DNA of 64,000 nt from Oscillospiraceae bacterium (GCA_902788505.1 CADAKH010000011.1:1-64000), one strand, 5' to 3'; positions 46,787 to 55,554 are shown, numbered from the stretch's first letter. Numbers and translations are program-made. The notes: generated by a model not told the origin, from the letters alone.

Positions 46787-47353
46787 ATGAAGAGATTAAA
46801 GACCATTGCGGCTGCAGTTCTTGCCTGTGCAACAATGCTGTCGGCTACCGCTTGTTCGGGTTTTAAGGTAATCGACGACGAGGATGTGTTTTTCGATGCA
46901 TTGGACAACGCTGTAAAGATCGATGAGGATGAGACCTATCACATAAAGAATTCAACATATGACGGTGATAAGATCGAATACATGATCGCTGCACAGGACG
47001 GAGATAACTACTACATCTATATCAGATACAAGAAGGCTGACAAAGCCATGGACAGATTCGATGATTTCTGCCAGGACTTCCAGGATATTAAAGATGACAG
47101 CGATTTTACCGGATCCAACTCAATGAGCACCAGCAAGACACGCGGTTCCGTTATCTTCAACGGTGAGGTTGAGAGCGGCAGCGCGTTGAGCTTTGTCTAC
47201 GCAAACCAGTATTTCTATGATGATTCAGAGATCTACGGCGGCGTTTATGTAAATGAGAATGTTTATATTGAAGTTTATTCTTTAAACGGCAGCAAGCGCG
47301 ACAAGGAGAAGATCGCGTTATTCCTTAAGGAGATCGGATTTCCTAAGCCTTAA
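46787..47353 (+). CDS. Lipoprotein of unknown function
   Basis: 188 residues from the ATG after GGAGGGG. The signal peptide ends SATAC, a lipobox. The mature domain (about 25-185) is small, alternating strands and helices with many Asp and Tyr. No family was recognised. It is monocistronic with a terminator at 47463. The following spacer to 47596 holds nothing else I recognise. Confidence 0.72.
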   Translation: MKRLKTIAAAVLACATMLSATACSGFKVIDDEDVFFDALDNAVKIDEDETYHIKNSTYDGDKIEYMIAAQDGDNYYIYIRYKKADKAMDRFDDFCQDFQDIKDDSDFTGSNSMSTSKTRGSVIFNGEVESGSALSFVYANQYFYDDSEIYGGVYVNENVYIEVYSLNGSKRDKEKIALFLKEIGFPKP

Positions 47354-47462
47354 TAATGTTTCTCAGCGCAGGGTTTCCGCGCTCGCGACGCTTTGCTTGT
47401 GCAGAAGCGCTTCGAATACATTATCAAGCTTTAATGCTCGCTTAAACAAGCAAATATCTATT

Positions 47463-47494
47463 AAGAGGTCGGATGTATATCCGGCCTCTTTTTT
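47463..47494 (+). terminator. Intrinsic terminator
   Basis: Stem AAGAGGTCGG/CCGGCCTCTT with an 8-nt loop and six T residues. Confidence 0.92.
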
Positions 47495-47596
47495 GCCCTG
47501 CGGAAAATATTACTCACTGTCCCATTAATGGTATTTACAAACAAATGTTCGGGATGATAGAATAGCGGCACATAAATCGGACAGGGGGGACAGAAT

Positions 47597-48328
47597 ATGT
47601 CAGGGCAGGGCATTAAATACACATATGACGGGACTTTCGAAGGATATCTGTGTGCTGTGCTCGCAGCATTAAGGTCAGGAAAGGTTCCGGTTTCCATCAC
47701 AGACCGGAGACTCTATCCTGCCGGAGATGATGAGATCAATGTTGTGACCAGTCTTAAGGATGCTCAGTATCTCTATTCCATGATTTCTGCCAGGAGCAGT
47801 GCAGAAGTGCAGCAGATGACATCGGACTTTTTCCTGACTGATGTAAGAGGCCTGGAAATAGATCTTTATAAGATGATATTCTGTTCACTCAAATACGGTG
47901 CAAGGGTAGCTGAAGATTATACGAGCGGGACAATGAGGAAGATTCAGATGTCGATAAGAGACCTCTACCGCGAGGCACAGTCTGTATTATCCGGACTCGA
48001 TTTCTATCTGGGTGAGGAGGCTGCGTGCGCGGTGATCAATCCGAGAAATTCCGTGCTTCCGATAATCAGACAGCCTGTATTAAAGAGACGTGAGATAGAT
48101 GACTTCATCATCTACGACAAGAGACATCATCTTTTGCTTGAACGGTACGGTGAGCAGAACATGCTCCTGGATATATCGGATTTTCCTGTTCCGGATTTCA
48201 GGAATCCGCCCGAAGCTTATGCTTATCTTTGGCCGTTTATAAGGGACAGGCGGTTTGATGTTATGGTGAATCCCACGCAAAAGAAAAGCGGCTCTACGAT
48301 AGAGCCGCTCTGGTTGAAAGCTTCGTAA
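47597..48328 (+). CDS. TIGR03915/DUF4130-type putative DNA metabolism protein
   Basis: 243 residues. KYTYDGTFEGYLCAVLAAL is the family opening. LEIDLYKMIFCSLKYGARV, REAQSVLSGLDFYLG and INPRNSVLPII followed by FIIYDKRHHLLL match the DUF4130 core. The family is usually encoded beside a radical SAM partner (TIGR03916) and is thought to act on DNA, with no proven reaction. No such partner adjoins here; the nearest radical SAM gene of a related repair type is at 57.4 kb. The last 25 codons overlap the terminator of the opposing gene. Confidence 0.78.
   Translation: MSGQGIKYTYDGTFEGYLCAVLAALRSGKVPVSITDRRLYPAGDDEINVVTSLKDAQYLYSMISARSSAEVQQMTSDFFLTDVRGLEIDLYKMIFCSLKYGARVAEDYTSGTMRKIQMSIRDLYREAQSVLSGLDFYLGEEAACAVINPRNSVLPIIRQPVLKRREIDDFIIYDKRHHLLLERYGEQNMLLDISDFPVPDFRNPPEAYAYLWPFIRDRRFDVMVNPTQKKSGSTIEPLWLKAS
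48287..48309 (-). terminator. Terminator of the acyl-CoA synthetase gene, inside an opposing coding region
   Basis: Perfect 9-bp stem AGCGGCTCT/AGAGCCGCT with loop ACGAT. On the minus strand it is followed by TTTTCTTTT. It lies within codons near the end of the + strand DUF4130 gene. Confidence 0.8.
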
Positions 48329-48337
48329 GTTTTCAGA

Positions 48338-50686
48338 TCATTTCTTTTCTTCAGCAGATCTGATAGCCTTTCTCATGATCTTTCCGTTGAAGGTCTTGGG
48401 AAGCTCATCCACAAACTCAACTACTCTAGGATATTTATACGGAGCTGTCTTTTCCTTAACGTAATTCTGGATCTCTTTCTTGAGCTCCTCTGTTCTCTCA
48501 GTGCCCTTAACGAGTGTGATCGTAGCCTTAACAACGATACCTCTTACGCCCTGAGGGTCAGGCACACCGGTAACAGCGCACTCAAGAACATAAGGAAGTT
48601 CCATGATGACGTTCTCAATCTCGAAGGGTCCGATACGGTAGCCGGAAGACTTGATGACATCGTCTGTACGTCCTACATACCAGATGTATCCGTCCTCATC
48701 TGCCCATGCCGTATCACCTGTGTGGTACCAGCCGTCATGCCATGCCTCGCTGGTAAGCTCAGGTGCGAGATAGTACTGGAGGAAGAGTCCCTTCGGATGA
48801 TAGTTCTGTGTGTTGATGCAGATCTCGCCTGTCTCACCGGGCTTGCATACGTTGCCGTCGGGATCAAGGATCTTAACATCGTAGAGCGGGTTAGGCTTAC
48901 CCATTGAACCGATACGGAGCTTCGCGCCGACAAGGTTGGCGATGGCAAGAGTTGTCTCTGTCTGGCCGAAGCCTTCCATGAGGCGGATACCTGTTGCTGC
49001 CATGAAGCGGTTGAATACCTCAGGGTTCAGAGCTTCGCCTGCAGTGACTGCATACTTAAGTGAGGACAGATCGTACTTGGAAAGATCTTCCTTGATGAAG
49101 AATCTGAACATTGTCGGAGGTGCACAGAATGTTGTGATATTGTACTTTTTAAACATAGGAAGGATCTCTTCAGCCTTGAAGCGTTCGAAGTCGAATGTGA
49201 AGATTGGTGCTTCACAGAGCCACTGACCATAGAGCTTGCCCCAGAGAGCCTTACCCCAGCCTGTGTCGGAGATAGAGAAGTGGAGTCCGTTAGGATCTAC
49301 GTTCTGCCAGTACTTTGCTGTCGGGATGTGACCGATGGCATACATATATGAGTGAAGTGCCATCTTAGGATAGCCTGTTGTACCGGATGTGAAGAACATT
49401 ACCATCGGATCGTATCCGCAGGCATAATCTTCAGGACGCTCGAATACATCAGAGAAGTTCTTGAATTCCTCGTTGAAGTCATGCCAGCCGGGTCTTGAAC
49501 CGTTGCAGAGGATGAGAGTCTCAACTCCGCATACCTTTGCAGCCTTTTCGCACTCATCGGCAGCATCGTCATCTGCTGTGCAGAATACTGCCTTAACGCC
49601 TGCTGCGTTGAAACGGTATTCGTAATCGTGATCACGGAGGAGGTGAGTAGCGGGGATCGCTACGGCACCGAGCTTCTCAAGTCCCATCATGGCGAACCAG
49701 AACTGATAGTGACGCTTGAGAACGAGAACGACCTTGTCACCCTTGCCGATACCGAGTGACTTGAAGTAGTTGGCAGTCATGTTGGAATACTTCTTGATGT
49801 CACCGAATGTGAATCTTCTCTCTGTTACGCAGTCCTTTGCGACCCAGAGCATAGCGAGCTTGTCAGGATTCTTGTCAGCGATAACATCGACACAGTCGAA
49901 TGCGAAGTTGAACTTCTTGCATGCGGGAACGTTAACATCGACGTCAACCATTGTGCCGTTCTCATCGAGAACGCCGTTGAGGTAATGTGTATAAACAGCA
50001 TCTTTAAGGTTAGCTGCATCAACGTTTGTGACGTTTTCTGTACGCATCTCTTCTGAGTTGTAAGGTGTGGTGTAGTTCTCACCCTTACCCCATGCCTCAG
50101 GATTCAAGATGATCGCATAGAATACACAGTCTTCGCCGCCGAGAGCAAACTCGCCGTGAGGTTGTGTGGAGTCGAAATAGATGCAGTCACCCTCGTGAAG
50201 GACTTCGGAGGAATCACCGATGATTACTTTCAAAGTGCCTTTTACGACGATATTCATTTCCTGATAGTTATGTGAAACGAGGTGATACGGAGGATTCAAA
50301 GCCTCTTCTGAATAAGGGACTACGACACGGAAAGGCTCGCAGAGCTTGTTCTTGAATCTGGAAGCAAGACGCTGGTACTTGTAGCCTGTACGTCTTGTGA
50401 TAGGGCTGCCCTGGCCGTTTCTTGTTATTGCATATTCCTTGAGGGAAGGAGAAGAACCTTCCATGATATCTGAGATCTCAACGCCGGCGAGATTAGCGAA
50501 TTTGTAAATGAATGTGAAGTTGAAGTCCTGAGTACCTTCTTCGAACTTGAGATATTCCTCAGTTGAAATATCAAGCTTTGAGGCAACTTCCTCAGGTGTC
50601 AGACCCATATCGAGTCTCAAGCCGTGAACTCTGTCTGCAACTTCTGCGAGTCTTAACTCAACGTTGCTGTTCTGTGATGTTGACAT
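48338..50686 (-). CDS. XRE-cupin-acyl-CoA synthetase fusion (AMP-forming)
   Basis: 782 residues. Residues about 15-80 are an XRE helix-turn-helix (MGLTPEEVASKLDISTEEYLKFEEG). About 110-200 is a cupin (YHLVSHNYQEMNIVVKGTLKVIIGD and FDSTQPHGE). The rest is an ANL ligase with MFFTSGTTGYPKMALH (P-loop), GFGQTETT, YHTGDTAW and the catalytic lysine in KTFNGKIMRKAIR. It should activate a carboxylic acid to acyl-CoA. The T-box leader directly upstream links it to amino acid supply; activation of a branched or aryl acid for reductive carboxylation is my inference. The substrate is not readable from sequence. Confidence 0.88.
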   Translation of the reverse strand: MSTSQNSNVELRLAEVADRVHGLRLDMGLTPEEVASKLDISTEEYLKFEEGTQDFNFTFIYKFANLAGVEISDIMEGSSPSLKEYAITRNGQGSPITRRTGYKYQRLASRFKNKLCEPFRVVVPYSEEALNPPYHLVSHNYQEMNIVVKGTLKVIIGDSSEVLHEGDCIYFDSTQPHGEFALGGEDCVFYAIILNPEAWGKGENYTTPYNSEEMRTENVTNVDAANLKDAVYTHYLNGVLDENGTMVDVDVNVPACKKFNFAFDCVDVIADKNPDKLAMLWVAKDCVTERRFTFGDIKKYSNMTANYFKSLGIGKGDKVVLVLKRHYQFWFAMMGLEKLGAVAIPATHLLRDHDYEYRFNAAGVKAVFCTADDDAADECEKAAKVCGVETLILCNGSRPGWHDFNEEFKNFSDVFERPEDYACGYDPMVMFFTSGTTGYPKMALHSYMYAIGHIPTAKYWQNVDPNGLHFSISDTGWGKALWGKLYGQWLCEAPIFTFDFERFKAEEILPMFKKYNITTFCAPPTMFRFFIKEDLSKYDLSSLKYAVTAGEALNPEVFNRFMAATGIRLMEGFGQTETTLAIANLVGAKLRIGSMGKPNPLYDVKILDPDGNVCKPGETGEICINTQNYHPKGLFLQYYLAPELTSEAWHDGWYHTGDTAWADEDGYIWYVGRTDDVIKSSGYRIGPFEIENVIMELPYVLECAVTGVPDPQGVRGIVVKATITLVKGTERTEELKKEIQNYVKEKTAPYKYPRVVEFVDELPKTFNGKIMRKAIRSAEEKK

Positions 50687-50726
50687 AACCTTTCTCCTTT
50701 TCTGTCAATCTGTTTTCTTTTGGGGC

Positions 50727-51032
50727 AAAAAAAAGCCCCAACATCCTTTCTGGACATTGAGACGAATAAAATCCGCGGTACCACTCAACTTGCAAACTGT
50801 TCGTTTGCCACTTACGAAGTCTAACAACTCCTTTGCATTAACGCAGCATCACGGGCACTGTCTACTTGGGAATGATCCTGTTCGGAATGCCGGCTCGGAA
50901 GGGATAGCTTTTGCAAATATCGTCGCGTGCCTCTCAGCTAATAGCACTTCTCTGTATTGACCGAATCTCTGCGGCTTTCTTCGTCACAGCCTTTAGAGTT
51001 ATTTAATTGTATGTAATTTTCCACCGAAAATT
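50727..51032 (-). promoter_or_regulatory. T-box riboswitch leader of the acyl-CoA synthetase gene
   Basis: On the minus strand the T-box motif AGTGGTACCGCGG appears (50771-50785 region). UGGU pairs with tRNA ending A-C-C-A, so discriminator A73 is expected. Stem III is GCAAAC/GTTTGC (50792-50808). Stem I has ACAGAGAAGTGC and GCTGAGAGGCAC distal elements. The terminator is a 12-bp stem GTCTCAATGTCC/GGATGTTGGGGC (50735-50763) followed by eight U. Placement relative to the CCGAGC at the stem I base gives specifier AUC (Ile, 50903-50905) or GCU (Ala, 50906-50908); I cannot decide between them. Confidence 0.92.
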
Positions 51033-51038
51033 GACATA

Positions 51039-51067
51039 AGAATATACTTGCGTAACAGAATTGTCAA
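51039..51067 (-). promoter_or_regulatory. Sigma-A promoter of the T-box transcript
   Basis: TTGACA (51062-51067), a 17-bp spacer and TATTCT (51039-51044), read on the minus strand. Initiation should fall near 51032, giving a leader of about 350 nt. Confidence 0.8.
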
Positions 51068-51235
51068 CAATCCTTTTCAATAATTTTTTTGCACACAAGA
51101 ATTTGAAAGTGTAAAATATAACCATATATTTATAATCCGATTATATGTGTTTTTGGGCATTTCTTCGGATATGAATCTGTACGCACAAAAAAGACCTTGC
51201 AACAACTAAGATGCAAATTGCCAAGGAGAAATGGT

Positions 51236-53764
51236 ATGTCGGTTAAGTATCTTGTATCAGGCGGCGAAGGCGCGTTAGGAAAAACTGTTATCAGTATGCT
51301 TCTCCAAAGAGGAGAAAAAGTCAGGATTCTCATGAGTGAGCTTTCTGACACCAGGATCTACAGAAATAATCCTAACATTGAGATCTGTTATGGTATCTCC
51401 ACGGATAAAGACTCCATGAGAGAGTTTTTCGAGCTTGAAGATCCGAGATCGGCAGTGCTTTTCCATACGGACGAATATGTATCTCTTTCAGATTCCACCA
51501 ATCTTACAATGAGAAGGGTTAATGTCATCGGTGCGGAGAACATCGTTGATATGTGCCTTAAGCGCAAGGTGGGCAAACTCGTTTATCTGAGTTCGGCATA
51601 TGCTTTGAATCCTGAGGTCTCAGGCGAAGAGATCACTATCCATTTTGACAGAAACAAGGTTGAAGGCGAATACGCAAAATCAAAGGCAGAGGCAGCTGCT
51701 TATGTAATGGAGAAAGTTGCCCTTAACAGACTTAATGCCGTTATGGTTCTGCCTACTTTCATCATCGGTCCCGGTTACTCCGAAGACTATGAGATCAACA
51801 AAGTCCTTAACAGTTATCTTAATAACGGTACTATCCCTCCGAAGGGCGGCGGACGTGCTTTCGTCGATGTAAGAGACGTTGCAAATGCAATGCTCACATT
51901 GGCTGACAAGGGCGAGCCCGGTGCCGGCTACATTGTAAGCGGTGATTACAAGACATCAGGCGAATTCTTCCAGGATGTCAACGATATCCAGGGTATCGAA
52001 AAGCCCGTCAAGACAGCTTCAAAGCTCGTTATGAGCAAGTCGCTTGCAAAGCTCGTCGACTTCTACTACAAGATCACACACAAGGAGAACCCGAGAGAAG
52101 CTTATACATTGTTCAGCGAGAATCCCGATGCGCGTTTCGAAGATAACAGCAAGGGTATCCTTCCCGAGACAACTATCAGCTTCAAGGAGTCTCTCAACGA
52201 TACAATCAAGGGCGCACAGCACGGCGGAATCCAGGCCGCAGCAGCTGCAGTTCCGAAGCAGGATAAGAAACCTGCCGAAGTTCCGCAGAGCAAGGCTAAG
52301 TCCTCTGCCGATGCAATGGAAGCAAGACTGAAGCAGTCGCAGAGTGTTACATCTAAGGCTCATACAGTTACAACTGCTTCTGCAGAAGCAGCTCAGAGAC
52401 CTGCCCACACCAGACCTGCAACAGCCGCAGCCCAGGCAGCTGCCGCAGCTAAGGCAGCTGAAGCCGGCAAGGAAGAAGAGGCTCCCAAGTCTATCATTCC
52501 GCAGTCTTCTCTGAAGGATCCCGAGATTGAATCCAAGTCAAATGAGCCTAAGGCAGACAGTGAGACAACATTCAGATTTGGCGGTGCACCCACCAAGTTC
52601 ACACGTGTTACGCCTGCTCAGAAGTCCATTATCCCTGATAAGAATGAACCCAAGACAGCTCCTTCCGAAGATAAGAAGGAACCTGTTAAATCGATAATCC
52701 CGCAGGAAGCTCCGAAGGGACCTTCACCGTTTAAGGCAGCCGAAGCAGCTAAGCCCGCTGAAGCACCTAAGGCAGAAGCAAAGCCTACTGCACCTGAGGC
52801 TTCCAAGACAGAAAGACCTGTATCTTCAGGCTTCCCGAGAGCTGTTGCAACGCCTTCATCTGCACCTAAGGCAGAAAGGCCAGTATCATCAGGATTCCCG
52901 AGAGCCGCTGCCACTCCTTCATCTGCACCTAAGGCAGATAAGCCTGCAGAGGCTCCGAAGGCAGAAGCGCCTAAGGCTGAAGAAAAGCCTGCAGCTCCTG
53001 AAGTAAAGCCCGCAGCACCGGAAGCACCCAAGGCTGAAAGACCTGTTTCTTCAGGTTTCCCGAGAGCTGCTGCCACACCTTCATCTGCACCTAAGGCAGA
53101 CAGACCTGCATCATCAGGTTTCCCGAGAGCCGCTGCCACACCGTCATCTGCGCCGAAGGCAGACAGACCTGCATCATCAGGCTTCCCGAGAGCTGCTGCC
53201 ACACCGTCATCCGGTTCTTCGCTGAAGGAAGAATCATCTCTCGGCGGATCTTCTCTTGGAGGTTCATCGCTTGGCGGTGGTTCACTCGGTTCCGAGCAGT
53301 CGCTTAATTCTGATCCCAACAAGCAGTCGATCAATGCTGCTTTCCTGTCAGCTCAGGCTAACCACAACAACACATTCAAACCGGTCCAGTCTTCTGAACC
53401 GAGCCCGTTCAAGCCTGCAAATGCACCTGTTCAATCCGGAAAAGCTGAACCCGGAAATCCGTTTAAGCCGGCTCCTTCCGCAGCTCCTGCATCTCAGGCA
53501 CAGCCTTCCAATCCGTTCAGCTCGGCATTCAAGCCTGCCGAATCTGCTACGAAAACGGAACCTTCTAATCCTTTCAGCTCTGCTTTTAAGCCCGCTGAAC
53601 CGGAAATAGCACCTGAACCGAAGCCTGCAGCTTCTGAGATCCAGGATTTCGTTGATCCGGTTTTCGGTGACATAGATGACGAGTTCGAGAACTTCAAGCC
53701 TTCCGATGGCCCTGTTGTTCCTCCGGGAATCTTTGCACCTCCGCCGAAGCCGGGGCAGAACTGA
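51236..53764 (+). CDS. Extended SDR (NAD-dependent epimerase-like) with a 480-residue repetitive tail
   Basis: 842 residues from the ATG after AAGGAG. Residues 1-330 are an extended SDR: VSGGEGALGKTVIS nucleotide loop, VYLSSAYALNP and the catalytic YAKSK. They resemble sugar-nucleotide epimerases and 3-beta-HSD-like enzymes. From about 350 onward the sequence is Ala/Pro/Lys/Glu-rich and probably disordered. It contains five 21-residue repeats of the type (E/D)RP(V/A)SSGFPRAAATPSSAPKA, a GGSSLGG run, and NPFSSAFKPAE repeats, and ends in GIFAPPPKPGQN. The tail may be a scaffold or linker. It overlaps maf by 1 bp. Confidence 0.82.
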   Translation: MSVKYLVSGGEGALGKTVISMLLQRGEKVRILMSELSDTRIYRNNPNIEICYGISTDKDSMREFFELEDPRSAVLFHTDEYVSLSDSTNLTMRRVNVIGAENIVDMCLKRKVGKLVYLSSAYALNPEVSGEEITIHFDRNKVEGEYAKSKAEAAAYVMEKVALNRLNAVMVLPTFIIGPGYSEDYEINKVLNSYLNNGTIPPKGGGRAFVDVRDVANAMLTLADKGEPGAGYIVSGDYKTSGEFFQDVNDIQGIEKPVKTASKLVMSKSLAKLVDFYYKITHKENPREAYTLFSENPDARFEDNSKGILPETTISFKESLNDTIKGAQHGGIQAAAAAVPKQDKKPAEVPQSKAKSSADAMEARLKQSQSVTSKAHTVTTASAEAAQRPAHTRPATAAAQAAAAAKAAEAGKEEEAPKSIIPQSSLKDPEIESKSNEPKADSETTFRFGGAPTKFTRVTPAQKSIIPDKNEPKTAPSEDKKEPVKSIIPQEAPKGPSPFKAAEAAKPAEAPKAEAKPTAPEASKTERPVSSGFPRAVATPSSAPKAERPVSSGFPRAAATPSSAPKADKPAEAPKAEAPKAEEKPAAPEVKPAAPEAPKAERPVSSGFPRAAATPSSAPKADRPASSGFPRAAATPSSAPKADRPASSGFPRAAATPSSGSSLKEESSLGGSSLGGSSLGGGSLGSEQSLNSDPNKQSINAAFLSAQANHNNTFKPVQSSEPSPFKPANAPVQSGKAEPGNPFKPAPSAAPASQAQPSNPFSSAFKPAESATKTEPSNPFSSAFKPAEPEIAPEPKPAASEIQDFVDPVFGDIDDEFENFKPSDGPVVPPGIFAPPPKPGQN
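52811..53218 (+). repeat. Five 63-bp repeats coding 21 residues in the SDR tail
   Basis: Copies start at 52811, 52874, 53036, 53099 and 53162. Copies 2 and 3 are separated by a 99-bp Ala/Pro/Lys-rich insert. Copies keep reading frame and vary little, mostly at third positions and V/A and E/D swaps, so the array is recent or under constraint. Confidence 0.85.
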
Positions 53765-54387
53765 TGCAGACAGATCAGATCAAAACAAATAAGAGAATCA
53801 TTTTAGCAAGCGCGTCTCCCAGGAGGCGCGAATTGCTGTCTTTGGTCACGGTTAATTTTGAAGTCGTGACAGCGGAGATCGATGAGCGTGCATGTGAGAT
53901 CCGTATGGAAGAAGAGGGCACACCGGCGCTCAAGGTAAGTGAGAATCTGGCCGAACTGAAAGCAAAAGCGGTATTTGATTCCCTTACTTCAGAAGAGAAG
54001 GAAAACACCATAGTGATCGGCGCTGACACATCGGTCATATCAGATGGCGTTATCTACGGTAAGCCTGAAGACAGGGAAGATGCCGTGAGAATGCTATCTT
54101 CGATGTCCGGGAAAGTGCATGTTGTTGCGACCGGAGTCGCTCTTTTCACGGGCGCGAAAAAGAGAGTGTTTACTGAAGAAACACGCGTTGAATTCTATGC
54201 GCTTGATGATTTCCAGAAGAAGCTGATATCCGATTACTGCGACAGCAGATCACCCTACGACAAGGCCGGTTCATATGGAATTCAGGACATGGGGGCACTA
54301 TTGATAAAAAGGATCGACGGAGACTACTCCAATGTGGTGGGTTTGCCCGTCTCAAGATTGGCGCGCGAACTCTCGTACATGCTATAA
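53764..54387 (+). CDS. maf: Maf family nucleotide pyrophosphatase
   Basis: 207 residues. Maf proteins hydrolyse dTTP, UTP or modified NTPs to the monophosphate and act as housecleaning enzymes. ILASASPRRRELL is the N-terminal motif, GADTSVI carries the catalytic Asp, and SPYDKAGSYGIQDMGA and GDYSNVVGLP complete the site. The ATG overlaps the upstream stop. The six-residue extension before the ILASASPR motif is longer than usual. Confidence 0.94.
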   Translation: MQTDQIKTNKRIILASASPRRRELLSLVTVNFEVVTAEIDERACEIRMEEEGTPALKVSENLAELKAKAVFDSLTSEEKENTIVIGADTSVISDGVIYGKPEDREDAVRMLSSMSGKVHVVATGVALFTGAKKRVFTEETRVEFYALDDFQKKLISDYCDSRSPYDKAGSYGIQDMGALLIKRIDGDYSNVVGLPVSRLARELSYML

Positions 54388-54428
54388 TATCTATTGGAAT
54401 ATTCGGATAGATATAGGAGGTCAATCTC

Positions 54429-54827
54429 ATGTTCGGGATAGGTTTGAACAATCTCATCAAGATTGGATTCAGAGTAAGTGATCATATCCTGAAGCAGCAG
54501 GAAATCGAGCGTTCAAGAACCGCTTCTGAGAGAGCAAGGCTTCAGGCTGAAGCTTCCAGAGAGAAGGCAAACGAAGAGAATTCAAGATACAGAAGAACTC
54601 AGCTCGAGGACGAGATCGCACGCACGAGCGTAGCCGTCGAGTGCCCTAACTGCGGTGCTACAGGCAATCGTATCAGAAGGAATTCAACGGGCTTTTGCCA
54701 GTTCTGCGGAACGGCGATCCAGATCAGCGGGAACGGTAAAGTCTTTATCGCTGATCCTATCGAGAAGGAAAGAGCTTTGGCTGCAGAGGAATACAGACAA
54801 AAGAGCGGGGATATGTCAAATGTCTAA
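54429..54827 (+). CDS. Coiled-coil protein with a C-terminal zinc ribbon
   Basis: 132 residues. Residues 20-70 are Arg/Glu/Ala-rich and fit a coiled coil. Then CPNCGATGNRI and CQFCGTAIQ give a zinc ribbon. Its architecture resembles the 163-residue protein near 5.0 kb. AGGAGG precedes the ATG. Its end overlaps the next gene by 8 bp. Confidence 0.75.
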   Translation: MFGIGLNNLIKIGFRVSDHILKQQEIERSRTASERARLQAEASREKANEENSRYRRTQLEDEIARTSVAVECPNCGATGNRIRRNSTGFCQFCGTAIQISGNGKVFIADPIEKERALAAEEYRQKSGDMSNV

Positions 54828-55410
54828 GTCCGGAAAAGGCGGCGGAACAGCCGGAAGTATTTTTGCACTGATAGGTTTATATGTGCTTATTTATCTGGTA
54901 TGTACGGCTCTTTTTATCGGTCTTTTCCATACAGGGCTTCTTAGGAATATGGAGGTCCTTATGTACCGCGGTGTCGCATTCATCGTCATTACGGGTATAG
55001 TCGCTGCGGTCATAATGGGCGTAATAAGAAAGTTCTGGGGATTTATCACGGTAAGGGACATCATAATGATGTTCGTTATCTTCTGCTGCGTAAATATGGT
55101 GTTCCTTACACTTATTCCGGTTACCGTTGAGCGTTCGGTATCCGTATTTATGCTGAGCTATATGGAAGAGAATTCCGACCAGACTTTTACCGAAGAATCG
55201 GTAGGAGAAGTATTTACATCCAAATATGTTGAAGACTACGGCGCATTCGAAAAGCGCTTCGAAGAGCAGGTCGTAACAGGTACGATCCGGCAGAATGAAG
55301 ACGGTACTTACTCGATCACTGAGAGCGGCGAATTTGTCGTAAAGATGTTTAGAACGATCGCGGACTGGTTCGATACTGACAGAAGGCTCGTGTATCCGAA
55401 CGAGAATTAG
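54820..55410 (+). CDS. Small integral membrane protein of unknown function
   Basis: 196 residues from the ATG that overlaps the zinc-ribbon stop; longer in-frame starts lie inside that gene. A Gly-rich N-terminus is followed by three or four helices (about 12-105), and an acidic extracytoplasmic or cytoplasmic domain completes the chain (about 115-196). No family was recognised. Coupling suggests partnership with the zinc-ribbon protein. Confidence 0.7.
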   Translation: MSKSGKGGGTAGSIFALIGLYVLIYLVCTALFIGLFHTGLLRNMEVLMYRGVAFIVITGIVAAVIMGVIRKFWGFITVRDIIMMFVIFCCVNMVFLTLIPVTVERSVSVFMLSYMEENSDQTFTEESVGEVFTSKYVEDYGAFEKRFEEQVVTGTIRQNEDGTYSITESGEFVVKMFRTIADWFDTDRRLVYPNEN

Positions 55411-55437
55411 TTTCTTATCTGACAGCGGGGTATAGTT

Positions 55438-55554
55438 ATGTCCACTGGTGATTTCCACGGCGGCGATACTCATATCGGAGACTTTCACGATTACGGCGGA
55501 GGCTTTTTCAGTGGCAGTGACGGGTACTTTTATCCTTGTGTTTTTCACTATTGA
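55438..55554 (+). CDS. 38-residue Gly/His/Asp-rich small protein, possibly frameshifted
   Basis: ATG-started frame with the peptide DFHGGDTHIGDFHDYGGGFF, followed by a stop. A GCGGGG lies about 12 nt upstream. The +1 frame stays open across this stretch and continues to a stop at 55614 with a hydrophobic helix and an acidic tail (PVISDDLTDEESD). A shift at the TTTTT before the stop would join the two. It could equally be a short peptide gene or noncoding. Confidence 0.35.
   Translation: MSTGDFHGGDTHIGDFHDYGGGFFSGSDGYFYPCVFHY

Noticed and set aside
52618..53334. 238-codon minus-strand frame opposite the SDR tail
   Set aside because: It is a compositional shadow of the Ala/Pro/Lys-rich repeats, with no ribosome site or motif.
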